The notes under the pieces: generated by a model
Database searches by the model: none
The model's input: only the letters and a program-made list of their open reading frames with translations
What the model was told of the DNA's origin: nothing
Part shown: piece by piece, positions 1 through 7,126 of the stretch
Layout of the letters: each line of letters starts with the position of its first letter
Numbering within the stretch: position 1 is the stretch's first letter
NCBI GenBank assembly: GCA_020723345.1
Contig: DYJA01000004.1
Span: 107,443-171,442 of the forward strand
DNA: 64,000 nt
Direction: 5' to 3'
Source of the DNA: Candidatus Aquidulcis sp.
GTDB taxonomy: Bacteria > Chloroflexota > Anaerolineae > UBA4142
Translations under genes and position numbers: made by a program

Positions 1-2
1 TC

Positions 3-899
3 GTGGACGACGATCCGGCGAAACAGCATCAGCCAATCGAGGTTTCCGGTTCCGCCGGATCTTTACCGGTCATTGGCGCGTCGCGAGAACTCGTCGGTTT
101 GATCAAAGAGCACAACGTGCCGGAGATCATCGTCGCGGTGACGCACGACCTGAACGCGCCATTGTTTCAGGCAATCCTCGCCTGCAAAGAACAAGGCGTC
201 CAAATTACGTTGATGCCGGTCTTGTTCGAGCAATTGACCGGGATGGTGCCCATCGAACACATCGGCGACAACTGGACGGTGGCGCTGCCGCTCGATTCGG
301 CGGAAGCCGGTGGATTCTACGCAATCTTCAAACGCCTGTTCGACATCACGGGCGCGTTGATCGGCTTGTCCTTGTACTTGCCGCTTTTGCCATTCATCGT
401 ACTCGCGCTCAAACTCGATTCGCCGGGTCCGGTGTTTTATACCCAAACGCGCGTCGGCAAGGGCGGCAAGGTTTTCGACCTTCTCAAATTGCGAACGATG
501 GTGGCGAATGCGGAAGCCGATGGTCACGCCCAGCGCGCGCAGAAAAGTGATCCGCGCATCACGCGCGTCGGGCGCTGGCTGCGCAAAGCGCGTCTCGATG
601 AGATGCCGCAGTTGTTCAATATTTTGAAAGGGGATATGAGCGCGGTTGGTCCACGCCCGGAACGCCCGGAGCATCTCGCGGAACTCGAACAAGCGATTCC
701 GTTTCATCGCTTGCGCAACGCCGTCAAGCCGGGCATGGCGGGCTGGGCAGTCGTCAACTATGATTACGTCGCCAGTATCGAAGACGCCAAGATTCGTTTG
801 CAATACGATCTGTATTACATCAAACATCAATCGTTGTGGCTCGATCTTGTGATTCTGCTTCGCACGATGGGGCACATGTTCGCGCTCAAAGGACGCTAG
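3..899 (+). CDS. Polyprenyl-phosphate sugar-1-phosphate transferase, 5' partial
   Basis: This is the C-terminal part of a bacterial sugar transferase (WcaJ/WbaP class) that moves a sugar-1-phosphate onto undecaprenyl phosphate to start exopolysaccharide or O-antigen synthesis at the inner membrane. The visible part begins inside a Rossmann-like cytoplasmic domain; the reading frame is open to the window edge, so the real start lies upstream and the GTG at 3 is not credible as a start. A hydrophobic segment spans about residues 112-137. The catalytic domain follows with SPGPVFYTQTRVG, the LKLRTM block, DEMPQLFNILKGDMSAVGPR and a conserved C-terminal PG-x-x-GW block. The next gene starts directly after the stop codon, so the two are probably cotranscribed. 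The family is certain; the sugar is not. Confidence 0.93.
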   Translation: MDDDPAKQHQPIEVSGSAGSLPVIGASRELVGLIKEHNVPEIIVAVTHDLNAPLFQAILACKEQGVQITLMPVLFEQLTGMVPIEHIGDNWTVALPLDSAEAGGFYAIFKRLFDITGALIGLSLYLPLLPFIVLALKLDSPGPVFYTQTRVGKGGKVFDLLKLRTMVANAEADGHAQRAQKSDPRITRVGRWLRKARLDEMPQLFNILKGDMSAVGPRPERPEHLAELEQAIPFHRLRNAVKPGMAGWAVVNYDYVASIEDAKIRLQYDLYYIKHQSLWLDLVILLRTMGHMFALKGR

Positions 900-3086
900 A
901 TGATTTCGATGCCGAGCCGGCGCGTATCCACCGTTGTCCTCCTCTTCCTCTTTTTCTTTTCGATTTACACCTTTGCAATGTCTGGGTGGATCCAGTACGG
1001 CGACGAAATGGAAAAGTACCGGGTCGCGCAAAGTATGGTCGAGCGCGGCGATTTTTCTTTTCGCCCGACTGCCCAGCGGAATGTGATTGGCGCTGGCGGG
1101 CGTACTGTCTCCGGCTATGAACTCGGACAGATATTGCTTGAAGTCCCATTCTACGCGCTGGGCAAACTCGCCTATACTTTTTTTCCGGTGCCGGATTCAA
1201 ATTGGTTGACGATGCTCGCCGTTGGCTTGATGAATCCTTTCGTCACGGCATTGGCAATGGTCGTCTTCTTCAAGATCGCTGAGACACTTGGCTTGTCATT
1301 TAGGATCGCATTGGGACTAACCTGTGCGCTGGGCTTGGCGACCATTGTTTTTCCATACTCGCGTTCCTTCACCCGCGAGCCATTGCTGACCTTGTTGCTT
1401 TTGCTATCGCTTTTTACCGCGCTGCGATTTGGCAAGACGCGCGCCAACCGCTGGTTGTTGCTCATGGGTTTGGCGACCGGCTATTTGACTTTTACCAAGT
1501 TCATCCACGGTGTTGTGATCCCGATTTTCATGCTTTATCTCATCGCGGTCATCTGGCAGTCGGAGCACCGACGCGGCGCGCGCCGCGCCCAGGTTGCGCT
1601 GGCAATGCTCAAAGGCGTGTCGGTGTACCTATTGCCCGGCATGATTTTGCTTGCCATCCAGTCGATCTATTCACTCATGCGCTTTGGCACATTCACGAGC
1701 GGACTGGCTGGAGTGCCGGACGATCCGCTCACGTGGATTGCCTATCTTCTTCCTTTTGGCAAACCCCTGGAAGCAATCGTCGGTCTACTCCTGTTGCCCG
1801 AGAAAAGTGTGTTTCTGTACTCGCCGCCAATCGTTCTGGGACTGATCGGTTGGTGGCGATGGTTTCAAGCGCAGCGACGCGACGCGCTCTTGATTTTTTT
1901 CTTGATCCTCGTAGAATTTGTCCCCGTCATTTTGCGTTACGATTGGGACGGCGGAACCTGGTGGGGACCGCGATATTTGGTTCAGCTCACACCGCTGCTA
2001 ATGTTATCGGTCGGCTTTCTGTTCGATCCGAATAATCATCGCGCCCATCGCCGTTGGGCGATCACATTCGCTATTCTGTGTGTCCTGGGTCTGTTAATTC
2101 AAAGTGTGGGCGCGTTGGTCAGCGACCGCGACTATCTCGATGTGACCGGCAAGGGCTCGACTTTAGCCGGTCAAATCGATTTTCTGCTGCGCGGCGCGAT
2201 CGATTCGCTAATGATCGCGTTGTCCCCCGACGGGTTCCCGGTACGCGTCAATCCCTTCGGCGTCTGGTTGATTGCGATGGTGATCGTGATCGGCTGGCGC
2301 ATCGCCGCGCAATGGCGAAATGAACGCGCCGACGCGGCGTCCTGGAAAATCAGCGGACTGGTGCTGGGAGGGATCTTGTTCGTCGAAGGATTCGGTTTCC
2401 TGGCGGGGATTGTTGCGCCTTATCCGCAGATTATTGCCGCGAAAGGCGATACGCAATACGTGGCGGCGAACAATTTTCTGGCAGAAGGCAAATCGTGCCA
2501 AGCGCTCGCGTTCTATGGCAAATCCTTAGAGCGCGATACGAATCTGAGCCGCCAAGCCGCGAGGCAAATCGAGAAACTATGGGCGCCCGCGCTCGGTAAA
2601 TCGATCACGCTCGGCAATCCGGCGCTGTGGATCGAAGAGGAAAGCCCGGCGTCGTTCGAACAAGATTCTGAGACGACAATCACCGGCAAAGGTTCGTTCC
2701 GATTTTCTGCGCCGCCTTTACAAAATGTTTCGATTGTGATTACTTCGGAGCCATTGCCCGCAGCGCCCGACGCCGGTTATGAACTTTCGGTATGGACGAA
2801 GAGCCAGGCGATTTATGGGAGTGGGTTTGGGACGATTGCGATTTTTGAAGACGACGGAAATTGGAATTTTGGGAGGACGACGGACATACTTAGCGTGGAT
2901 GAGACGCGCGGGTGGGCGTTGGTTCGTCGCTCCATCACCACGTTGCCGACGACGCGGCGACTTTTTATCAAGATGGGGTTGTTCAAAACCTATGGAACGT
3001 TCTGGGTCGATGATGTTCAACTGACCAAAGTCGATCCGAATTCGCCAGCGCCGCGTACGGAACGACCTCCTTGCGAAATCCGGTAG
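900..3086 (+). CDS. Polytopic membrane protein with C-terminal beta-sandwich-like domain
   Basis: A 728-residue protein with about a dozen hydrophobic segments between residues 10 and 510 and an extended outer-side loop after the first one. The overall look is that of GT39/GT83-type lipid-linked sugar transferases or related envelope proteins, but I see no decisive motif. After the membrane part, residues about 520-570 are hydrophilic (a possible TPR-like helix pair), and residues about 590-720 resemble a carbohydrate-binding beta-sandwich (pattern SFRFSAPP, YELSVWTKS, FWVDDVQLTKV as in CBM4/9-like modules). It begins immediately after the stop of the sugar-phosphate transferase gene, which supports a role in surface polysaccharide assembly. 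Function is inferred from context only. Confidence 0.8.
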   Translation: MISMPSRRVSTVVLLFLFFFSIYTFAMSGWIQYGDEMEKYRVAQSMVERGDFSFRPTAQRNVIGAGGRTVSGYELGQILLEVPFYALGKLAYTFFPVPDSNWLTMLAVGLMNPFVTALAMVVFFKIAETLGLSFRIALGLTCALGLATIVFPYSRSFTREPLLTLLLLLSLFTALRFGKTRANRWLLLMGLATGYLTFTKFIHGVVIPIFMLYLIAVIWQSEHRRGARRAQVALAMLKGVSVYLLPGMILLAIQSIYSLMRFGTFTSGLAGVPDDPLTWIAYLLPFGKPLEAIVGLLLLPEKSVFLYSPPIVLGLIGWWRWFQAQRRDALLIFFLILVEFVPVILRYDWDGGTWWGPRYLVQLTPLLMLSVGFLFDPNNHRAHRRWAITFAILCVLGLLIQSVGALVSDRDYLDVTGKGSTLAGQIDFLLRGAIDSLMIALSPDGFPVRVNPFGVWLIAMVIVIGWRIAAQWRNERADAASWKISGLVLGGILFVEGFGFLAGIVAPYPQIIAAKGDTQYVAANNFLAEGKSCQALAFYGKSLERDTNLSRQAARQIEKLWAPALGKSITLGNPALWIEEESPASFEQDSETTITGKGSFRFSAPPLQNVSIVITSEPLPAAPDAGYELSVWTKSQAIYGSGFGTIAIFEDDGNWNFGRTTDILSVDETRGWALVRRSITTLPTTRRLFIKMGLFKTYGTFWVDDVQLTKVDPNSPAPRTERPPCEIR

Positions 3087-3113
3087 GTCGATTTGGCGCG
3101 CACAGTGTCATTC

Positions 3114-3611
3114 TCACAGTTGCTTTTTCTTCACACTCGCGACTTGACGCAGGACGAGCGCAATCGGCACGAGGCGTCCGACCGTGGTGTACGCGCCGTC
3201 GCCGACCGGAGTGGTCGTCGCGCGTTCGGGAAAGCGCGCGAGGTTTGCCAAAAACCAGTCGCGCGTCGCGGGCATCGGCAGGATGTAGAGGATGCGCGGC
3301 GCGACGAAATAGTAGAACACGAGATCGGCTTGCGTGTACAGAAAGCAGCCCGGCGTCGCTTTTTCCTGGTTGCTGGATGTCTCGAAGAAAAAGTTGCCGG
3401 TCTTGTCCCAGCGGTCGCCTTTGATCTCGATCGAGTACGCGCGATGGCGCGTTTCCCAGATCAGATCAACGTCGATGCGCTGAAACGCTGGATCGTCCTC
3501 GACGTTGCGAACGCGAACGGTGCGCGGGTCGGCGGAGAGCCACGCGTGAATGTCGCGCGCGGCGCGGCGCGCGATGCGAGTGGCGTCGTCCATCGTGTAC
3601 TGGCGCGGCAT
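3114..3611 (-). CDS. Small PD-(D/E)xK-like protein of unknown function
   Basis: A 165-residue protein. Residues about 45-65 read DVDLIW, a spacer, then IEIKGDRW: an acidic residue on a strand followed by E-x-K, the signature of the restriction-endonuclease-like (PD-(D/E)xK) fold. An N-terminal helix and a C-terminal basic tail (VKKKQL) are also visible. The start ATG at 3611 has GAGGATC just upstream. It lies convergent to the membrane protein gene and downstream of the tRNA-Gly gene on the same strand. I know no characterised homologue. A nuclease or nucleic-acid-processing role is an inference from the motif alone. Confidence 0.65.
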   Translation of the reverse strand: MPRQYTMDDATRIARRAARDIHAWLSADPRTVRVRNVEDDPAFQRIDVDLIWETRHRAYSIEIKGDRWDKTGNFFFETSSNQEKATPGCFLYTQADLVFYYFVAPRILYILPMPATRDWFLANLARFPERATTTPVGDGAYTTVGRLVPIALVLRQVASVKKKQL

Positions 3612-3627
3612 AGCGATCCTCGAAGTG

Positions 3628-3659
3628 AAAAACCTGGAAGGTTCAGACCTTCCAGGTTT
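3628..3659 (-). terminator. Intrinsic terminator downstream of tRNA-Gly
   Basis: A 12-bp inverted repeat (AACCTGGAAGGT and ACCTTCCAGGTT) with a 4-nt loop. Read on the minus strand it ends in TTTTT. It sits one base beyond the tRNA 3' end and is the likely end of the tRNA transcript. Related AACCTGnnAGGTT hairpins occur at 6524 and 43055. Confidence 0.8.
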
Positions 3660-3660
3660 G

Positions 3661-3732
3661 AGCGGGAGATGGGACTTGAACCCACGACATCCACCTTGGG
3701 AAGGTGGCGTTCTGCCGCTGAACTACTCCCGC
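3661..3732 (-). tRNA. tRNA-Gly (anticodon CCC)
   Basis: Read on the minus strand the 72-nt segment folds into a cloverleaf. The acceptor stem GCGGGAG pairs with CTCCCGC, the D-arm contains AGTTCAGCGG, the anticodon arm is CCACC-TTCCCAA-GGTGG with anticodon CCC, and the T-arm contains GTTCAAGTC. The discriminator base is T and no CCA is encoded. It decodes GGG glycine codons. A consensus promoter lies just upstream and a terminator just downstream, so it appears to be a single-gene unit. Confidence 0.95.
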
Positions 3733-3742
3733 ATTTGCTTGA

Positions 3743-3771
3743 ATTATAAATCAGAAATCGGCGAACGTCAA
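3743..3771 (-). promoter_or_regulatory. Promoter of tRNA-Gly
   Basis: On the minus strand TTGACG and TATAAT are separated by exactly 17 bp. The predicted transcription start lies a few bases before the tRNA 5' end. Confidence 0.8.
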
Positions 3772-3775
3772 ATTC

Positions 3776-3834
3776 ATTGGAGATTGGAGACCGCTTAATC
3801 TCTATGCTCCAATCCCTAATCTCCGAATTGGGAG
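3776..3834. repeat. Heptad word array, inverted (word GATTGGA)
   Basis: ATTGGAGATTGGAGA is followed after a short spacer by CTCCAATCCCTAATCTCC, its approximate reverse complement. The period is 7. It forms the 5' region of the metallo-hydrolase gene. Confidence 0.7.
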
Positions 3835-3840
3835 GGACAA

Positions 3841-4461
3841 ATGGCGGAAAACATTTTCTGGCTGGGGCACGACAGTTTTCGCTTGAAAGGCGAAAAAGTC
3901 GTCTACATCGATCCGTGGAAACTCGCGGCGGGCGCGGAGAAGGCGGACGTGATTTTGGTGACGCACGAGCACCGCGATCACTTTTCGCCGGACGACATCG
4001 CAAAAATTTCGCACGCCGGTACCGTCGTCGTCGCGCCACAATCGGTCGCCACGAAAGGCAGCGTCCAAGTCACCGTCGTCAAGCCCGGCGACAAGATCAC
4101 CGCGAACGGCGTCAGCATCGAAGTCGTTCCCGCGTACAACCCGAACAAACAATTTCATCCAAAGTCGGCGGGACACGTCGGCTACATCGTCACGTTGAAC
4201 GGCAAGCGGATCTACCACACGGGCGACACGGACTTGATTCCGGAGATGACGCAGATCAAATGCGACATCGCGCTGTTGCCGGTGAGCGGCAAGTACGTGA
4301 TGACGGCGGTCGAAGCCGTGGAAGCCGCGCACACGCTCAAGCCCGCGCTCGCGATTCCGATGCACTATGGCGACGCGGATGTCGTCGGCACGCGCGCGGA
4401 CGCGGAAGAATTCAAGCGCTTGGCAAAAGTGCCGGTCGAGATTTTAGAAAAATCGAAATGA
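3841..4461 (+). CDS. MBL-fold metal-dependent hydrolase (UlaG/UPF0173-like)
   Basis: A 206-residue metallo-beta-lactamase fold protein. The zinc motif THEHRDHF is near residues 41-48, HTGDTD near 121-126 is the second metal block, and MHYGD near 178 carries the last His. Length and architecture match the small UlaG/UPF0173-like hydrolases, whose members cleave phosphoester or lactone bonds or have no known substrate. The start ATG at 3841 follows GGGAGGGACAA, a good ribosome binding site. It is transcribed away from the tRNA gene and towards typA. The specific substrate cannot be read from the sequence. Confidence 0.9.
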   Translation: MAENIFWLGHDSFRLKGEKVVYIDPWKLAAGAEKADVILVTHEHRDHFSPDDIAKISHAGTVVVAPQSVATKGSVQVTVVKPGDKITANGVSIEVVPAYNPNKQFHPKSAGHVGYIVTLNGKRIYHTGDTDLIPEMTQIKCDIALLPVSGKYVMTAVEAVEAAHTLKPALAIPMHYGDADVVGTRADAEEFKRLAKVPVEILEKSK

Positions 4462-4473
4462 CAACTGGCGCGT

Positions 4474-4501
4474 TTGCCAAATCGCGCGATTCGCGTATAA
4501 T
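4474..4501 (+). promoter_or_regulatory. Promoter upstream of typA and the short leader
   Basis: TTGCCA and TATAAT with 16 bp between them. Transcription should start near 4508, only about 20 nt before a strong intrinsic terminator. Confidence 0.75.
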
Positions 4502-4507
4502 CAAATC

Positions 4508-4562
4508 AGTCTGACTGAGCAACATCGCTCCTCGGCGCGTTCCCAGCGCCGAGGTTTTTATT
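4508..4562 (+). ncRNA. Candidate short RNA or attenuator ending at an intrinsic terminator
   Basis: From the predicted start the transcript would contain small hairpins (TCAGT...ACTGA, GAGC...GCTC) and then a 9-bp stem CCTCGGCGC / GCGCCGAGG followed by TTTTTATT. This leaves either a ~50-nt RNA or an attenuator that must be read through to express typA, because no other clear promoter lies between 4562 and the typA start. Nothing identifies a known family. Confidence 0.45.
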
Positions 4563-4576
4563 GCATTGGGGACGCA

Positions 4577-4637
4577 GATTTGCGCTGATGAACACAGATA
4601 ATTTTTCGATCTGTGTCAATCTGTGTTTATCCGTGTC
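4577..4637. repeat. Short-word array, inverted (ATCTGTGT words, period 10)
   Basis: AACACAGAT is followed after a spacer by ATCTGTGTCA, ATCTGTGTTT and ATCCGTGTCC. These are decamer words facing a reverse-complement copy. A closely related array lies at 56962. Confidence 0.7.
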
Positions 4638-4654
4638 CGATTGACTGGAGTATT

Positions 4655-6520
4655 ATGCAAATTCGTTCTGATCTCAGAAATATCGCGATCATCGCGCACG
4701 TCGATCATGGCAAAACAACGCTCGTCGATGGGATGCTGCGGCAATCGCACATCTTTCGCGACAATCAGATCGTCGCCGAACGCGTGATGGATTCCAACGA
4801 TCTGGAGCGCGAGCGCGGCATTACGATTCTCGCGAAGAATACCGCGATCACGTACCGCGGCGTCAAGATCAACATCGTGGACACGCCGGGGCACGCCGAT
4901 TTCGGCGGCGAAGTCGAGCGCGTGCTGAATATGGTGGACGGCGTGCTGCTGCTCGTCGACGCGGTGGATGGTCCGATGCCGCAGACGCGTTTTGTTTTGC
5001 GTAAGGCGTTGGAACTGGGACACAAAGCCATCGTCGTCATCAACAAAGTGGATCGCCCGAACGCGCGCCTCAATCACGTCGCGAACGCGACGTTCGATCT
5101 GTTCATTGACCTCGGCGCGAGCGACGACCAAGCCGAGTTTCCGATGGTCTACACCGATGCAGTGCGCGGCACGGCGACGCTTACCCCCACCCCTACCCTC
5201 CCCCGCGAAGCAGGGGAGGGAGAAAAGTGGGGGTCTGATCTGCAACCGTTGTTCGAAACGATTGTGAATTACCTGCCCGCGCCGCAAGTCGAGCCGGATC
5301 AACCCGCGCAACTGCTCGTCACGACACTCGGCTACGACGACTACAAGGGACGGATCGCGATCGGACGATTGTTCGCGGGGACGCTGCGCCCGGCGCAAAA
5401 CGTCGCGCGTATCGCGCACGACGGAACAATCACGCCCGGCAAAATCGCGGAACTGTTCGTACACCAAGGGCTGGAACGCATTCCAGTAACCGAAGTCGCG
5501 GCAGGTGAAATCGTCGTGCTGACCGGTCTGCCCGAAGTGTACATCGGCGAGACGATTGCGGACGCGGACGCGCCGCGCGCGCTGCCGCCGATTCGCGTCG
5601 AAGCGCCGACGGTGCGAATGGCGTTTGGCGTGAACACGTCGCCGTTCGCCGGACGCGAAGGAACGTGGGGCACGTCGCGTAAACTGCGCGAGCGTCTGTT
5701 CAAAGAACTCGAATCGAACGTGAGTCTGCGCGTCGAAGAAACCGCGTCGCCGGATACGTTCATCGTTTCCGGGCGCGGCGAACTGCACCTGGCGATTTTG
5801 ATCGAAACGATGCGGCGTGAAGGATACGAGTTTCAGATTTCCAAACCCGAAGTCATTTTCCAAGAAAAAGATGGGCAGACGCTCGAACCGGTCGAAGAAG
5901 TGTACATCGAAGTCGCGAGTGATTATCTTGGCGTGGTGATGGAGATGCTCGGTACGCGGCGCGGACAAATGAAGGAAATGCGCACCGCCGACGACGGCTC
6001 GGTGCATCTGCGCTATCTCGTGCCGACGCGCGGCTTGCTCGGTTTTCGCGGCAACTTTCTCTCGGCGACGCGCGGCACCGGCATTATGCACACGCTCTTT
6101 CACGGCTACGAACCGCTCGCAGGCGACATCGCGACGCGCGCGCATGGCGCGCTCGTTGCGTTCGAGAACGGGACGACGACCGGTTTCGCGCTCGAAAACG
6201 CGGAGGGACGCGGCGCGTTGTTCGTCGGTCCGGGCGTCGAGGTGTACGAGGGCATGGTGATCGGCGAGCAAGCGCGGCTCGGCGAAATCGCGATCAATGT
6301 TGCGAAGAAAAAGCACCTGACGAACATCCGCAGTTCGAACGAAGACATCGCGGTGCGCTTGACGCCGCCGCGCATCATGTCGCTCGACGAATCGATCGAG
6401 TACATTTCCGATGACGAATTTCTGGAAGTGACGCCGAAGAGTTTGCGGATTCGCAAAAAGATTTTGGGGACGGAAGAGCGGCGCAAGACGCTATCGCGCG
6501 AAGCGCGAGGAGACGAATAA
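4655..6520 (+). CDS. typA: Ribosome-associated GTPase TypA/BipA
   Basis: A 621-residue translational GTPase. AHVDHGKT at residues 14-21 is the P-loop, ERERGITI is the switch I region, DTPGHADF is G3 and NKVDRP is G4. The EF-G-like domains II, III and V and the C-terminal TypA domain follow ([32 protein letters not shown]). TypA binds the ribosome and helps 50S assembly under stress. The start ATG at 4655 is chosen because of GGAG seven bases upstream and the conserved N-terminus. About 10-17 extra residues near position 177-193 ([19 protein letters not shown]) are encoded by a C-rich/G-rich palindrome at the end of the G domain, where other TypA proteins have a shorter loop. Confidence 0.97.
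   Translation: MQIRSDLRNIAIIAHVDHGKTTLVDGMLRQSHIFRDNQIVAERVMDSNDLERERGITILAKNTAITYRGVKINIVDTPGHADFGGEVERVLNMVDGVLLLVDAVDGPMPQTRFVLRKALELGHKAIVVINKVDRPNARLNHVANATFDLFIDLGASDDQAEFPMVYTDAVRGTATLTPTPTLPREAGEGEKWGSDLQPLFETIVNYLPAPQVEPDQPAQLLVTTLGYDDYKGRIAIGRLFAGTLRPAQNVARIAHDGTITPGKIAELFVHQGLERIPVTEVAAGEIVVLTGLPEVYIGETIADADAPRALPPIRVEAPTVRMAFGVNTSPFAGREGTWGTSRKLRERLFKELESNVSLRVEETASPDTFIVSGRGELHLAILIETMRREGYEFQISKPEVIFQEKDGQTLEPVEEVYIEVASDYLGVVMEMLGTRRGQMKEMRTADDGSVHLRYLVPTRGLLGFRGNFLSATRGTGIMHTLFHGYEPLAGDIATRAHGALVAFENGTTTGFALENAEGRGALFVGPGVEVYEGMVIGEQARLGEIAINVAKKKHLTNIRSSNEDIAVRLTPPRIMSLDESIEYISDDEFLEVTPKSLRIRKKILGTEERRKTLSREARGDE
5183..5234. repeat. Palindromic C-rich/G-rich element inside typA
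   Basis: ACCCCCACCCCTACCCTCCC faces GGGGAGGGAGAAAAGTGGGG across a short spacer. The element is translated in frame within typA between the GTPase domain and the PLFETI helix. Confidence 0.7.
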
Positions 6521-6523
6521 AAA

Positions 6524-6553
6524 ACCTGACAGGTTTCCGGAAACCTGTCAGGT
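6524..6553 (+). terminator. Terminator-type palindrome after typA
   Basis: A perfect 30-nt palindrome (ACCTGACAGGTTTCC and its complement) followed by ATTTATATT. It is placed directly after the typA stop and is convergent to the VKOR gene, so it probably ends both transcripts. Confidence 0.75.
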
Positions 6554-6559
6554 ATTTAT

Positions 6560-6598
6560 ATTCGTTTATTCGTTTCGCGCAGCGATTCGTTGACGCCG
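6560..6598. repeat. Dispersed repeat copy 1 (ATTCGTTTATTCGTT family)
   Basis: A 39-bp segment that matches 14096-14134 at all but two positions (TTTCGCGC against TTCCGCGC, and GACGCCG against GACACCG). Here it encodes, on the minus strand, the last residues of VKOR including its TAA stop. Confidence 0.85.
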
Positions 6599-7018
6599 TT
6601 CGATCCACAACCCGATAAAAATTCCCAGCATGGCTGCCGCCTGCAGCACGCACCAAATTCAGTACGCGTGCAGGACGAACGCTTCGATGCCGGTCAGGTA
6701 CGCGGCGAAGAACAAGCCGCCGCTCGCCATCACGAGCCGCGCGTTCGTCAGCCACTCCGGCGCGTCGTCGCGCGCGGCGAGCGCCCACAGCGCGGCGACG
6801 AGCAGCGCACCGTACCCCGCCGCGCCCAGCGCCGCGACCGGTACGCCGAGTAGCGACGAATATGGACTCGCGTTCACCAGATCGCAATCGCCGACGCCGC
6901 AGACGATATGCGCTTGCGCGACTTTGGTCCACCACAAGTAGAGCGAATCGGCAAGTCCGATTGCCGATAGGACGATACTCAAAATTTGCAGATTGCGCAG
7001 ACTAGCGAAAAGTTTCAT
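6566..7018 (-). CDS. VKOR-family disulfide-forming membrane protein, UGA at catalytic cysteine (candidate selenoprotein)
   Basis: Vitamin K epoxide reductase homologues are inner-membrane quinone-linked enzymes that reoxidise periplasmic thiol-disulfide partners. The N-terminal part shows the family's first helix, the loop cysteines in CGVGDC and the conserved Ser/Tyr stretch (NASPYS), then three further hydrophobic segments. After VLHAY comes TGA (6661-6659), then in the same frame IWCVLQAAAMLGIFIGLW and a basic tail ending at TAA. The expected CxxC active site is thus UGA-I-W-C. Reading through gives 150 residues, the usual single-domain length; stopping at the TGA gives about 119 and removes the active site. 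A hairpin with a GG-containing loop starts a few bases after the TGA (see SECIS entry). Start ATG 7018 follows GAGG with 6-nt spacing. The alternative is a nonsense mutation or sequencing error. Confidence 0.8.
6628..6651 (-). promoter_or_regulatory. Candidate bacterial SECIS hairpin after the VKOR UGA
   Basis: Minus-strand stem GCGT-GCTGC / GCAGC-(C)-ATGC with one bulged C and a 5-nt apical loop AGGCG. The loop begins 16 nt after the UGA and has G in its second position. Known bacterial SECIS elements sit immediately downstream of UGA, with the loop about 16-37 nt away and a G among the first loop bases. The fold is by eye only. Confidence 0.5.
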
Positions 7019-7048
7019 TGTCATCCTCAGCGGAGCGTGTCCGTCCCT

Positions 7049-7077
7049 AGTTTATCATGGATCGTACTCCGGCGCAA
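7049..7077 (-). promoter_or_regulatory. Probable promoter of VKOR gene
   Basis: On the minus strand TTGCGC and TAAACT are separated by 17 bp, about 30 bp upstream of the VKOR start codon. The same TTGCGC -35 element is used by both tatA promoters. Confidence 0.6.
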
Positions 7078-7086
7078 TTTTGAATA

Positions 7087-7126
7087 AAGGATGAAGGATG
7101 AAAGAATCTTCATCCTTCATCCTTCG
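7087..7126. repeat. Heptad word array, inverted (word GGATGAA); hairpin at the cydDC end
   Basis: AAGGATGAAGGATGAA faces TTCATCCTTCATCCTT across a short loop, a perfect 16-bp stem. The last codons of cydDC lie in its right arm, and it probably acts as the transcript end. Confidence 0.8.

Noticed and set aside
4616..6316. Long minus-strand open frame across typA
   Set aside because: It is a shadow frame created by the GC-rich codon use of typA; it shows no domain and has no ribosome binding site.
6659..7018. VKOR gene as a simple pseudogene ending at the UGA
   Set aside because: The frame continues without other defects to full family length and the only stop replaces the catalytic cysteine; kept as the alternative but not preferred.
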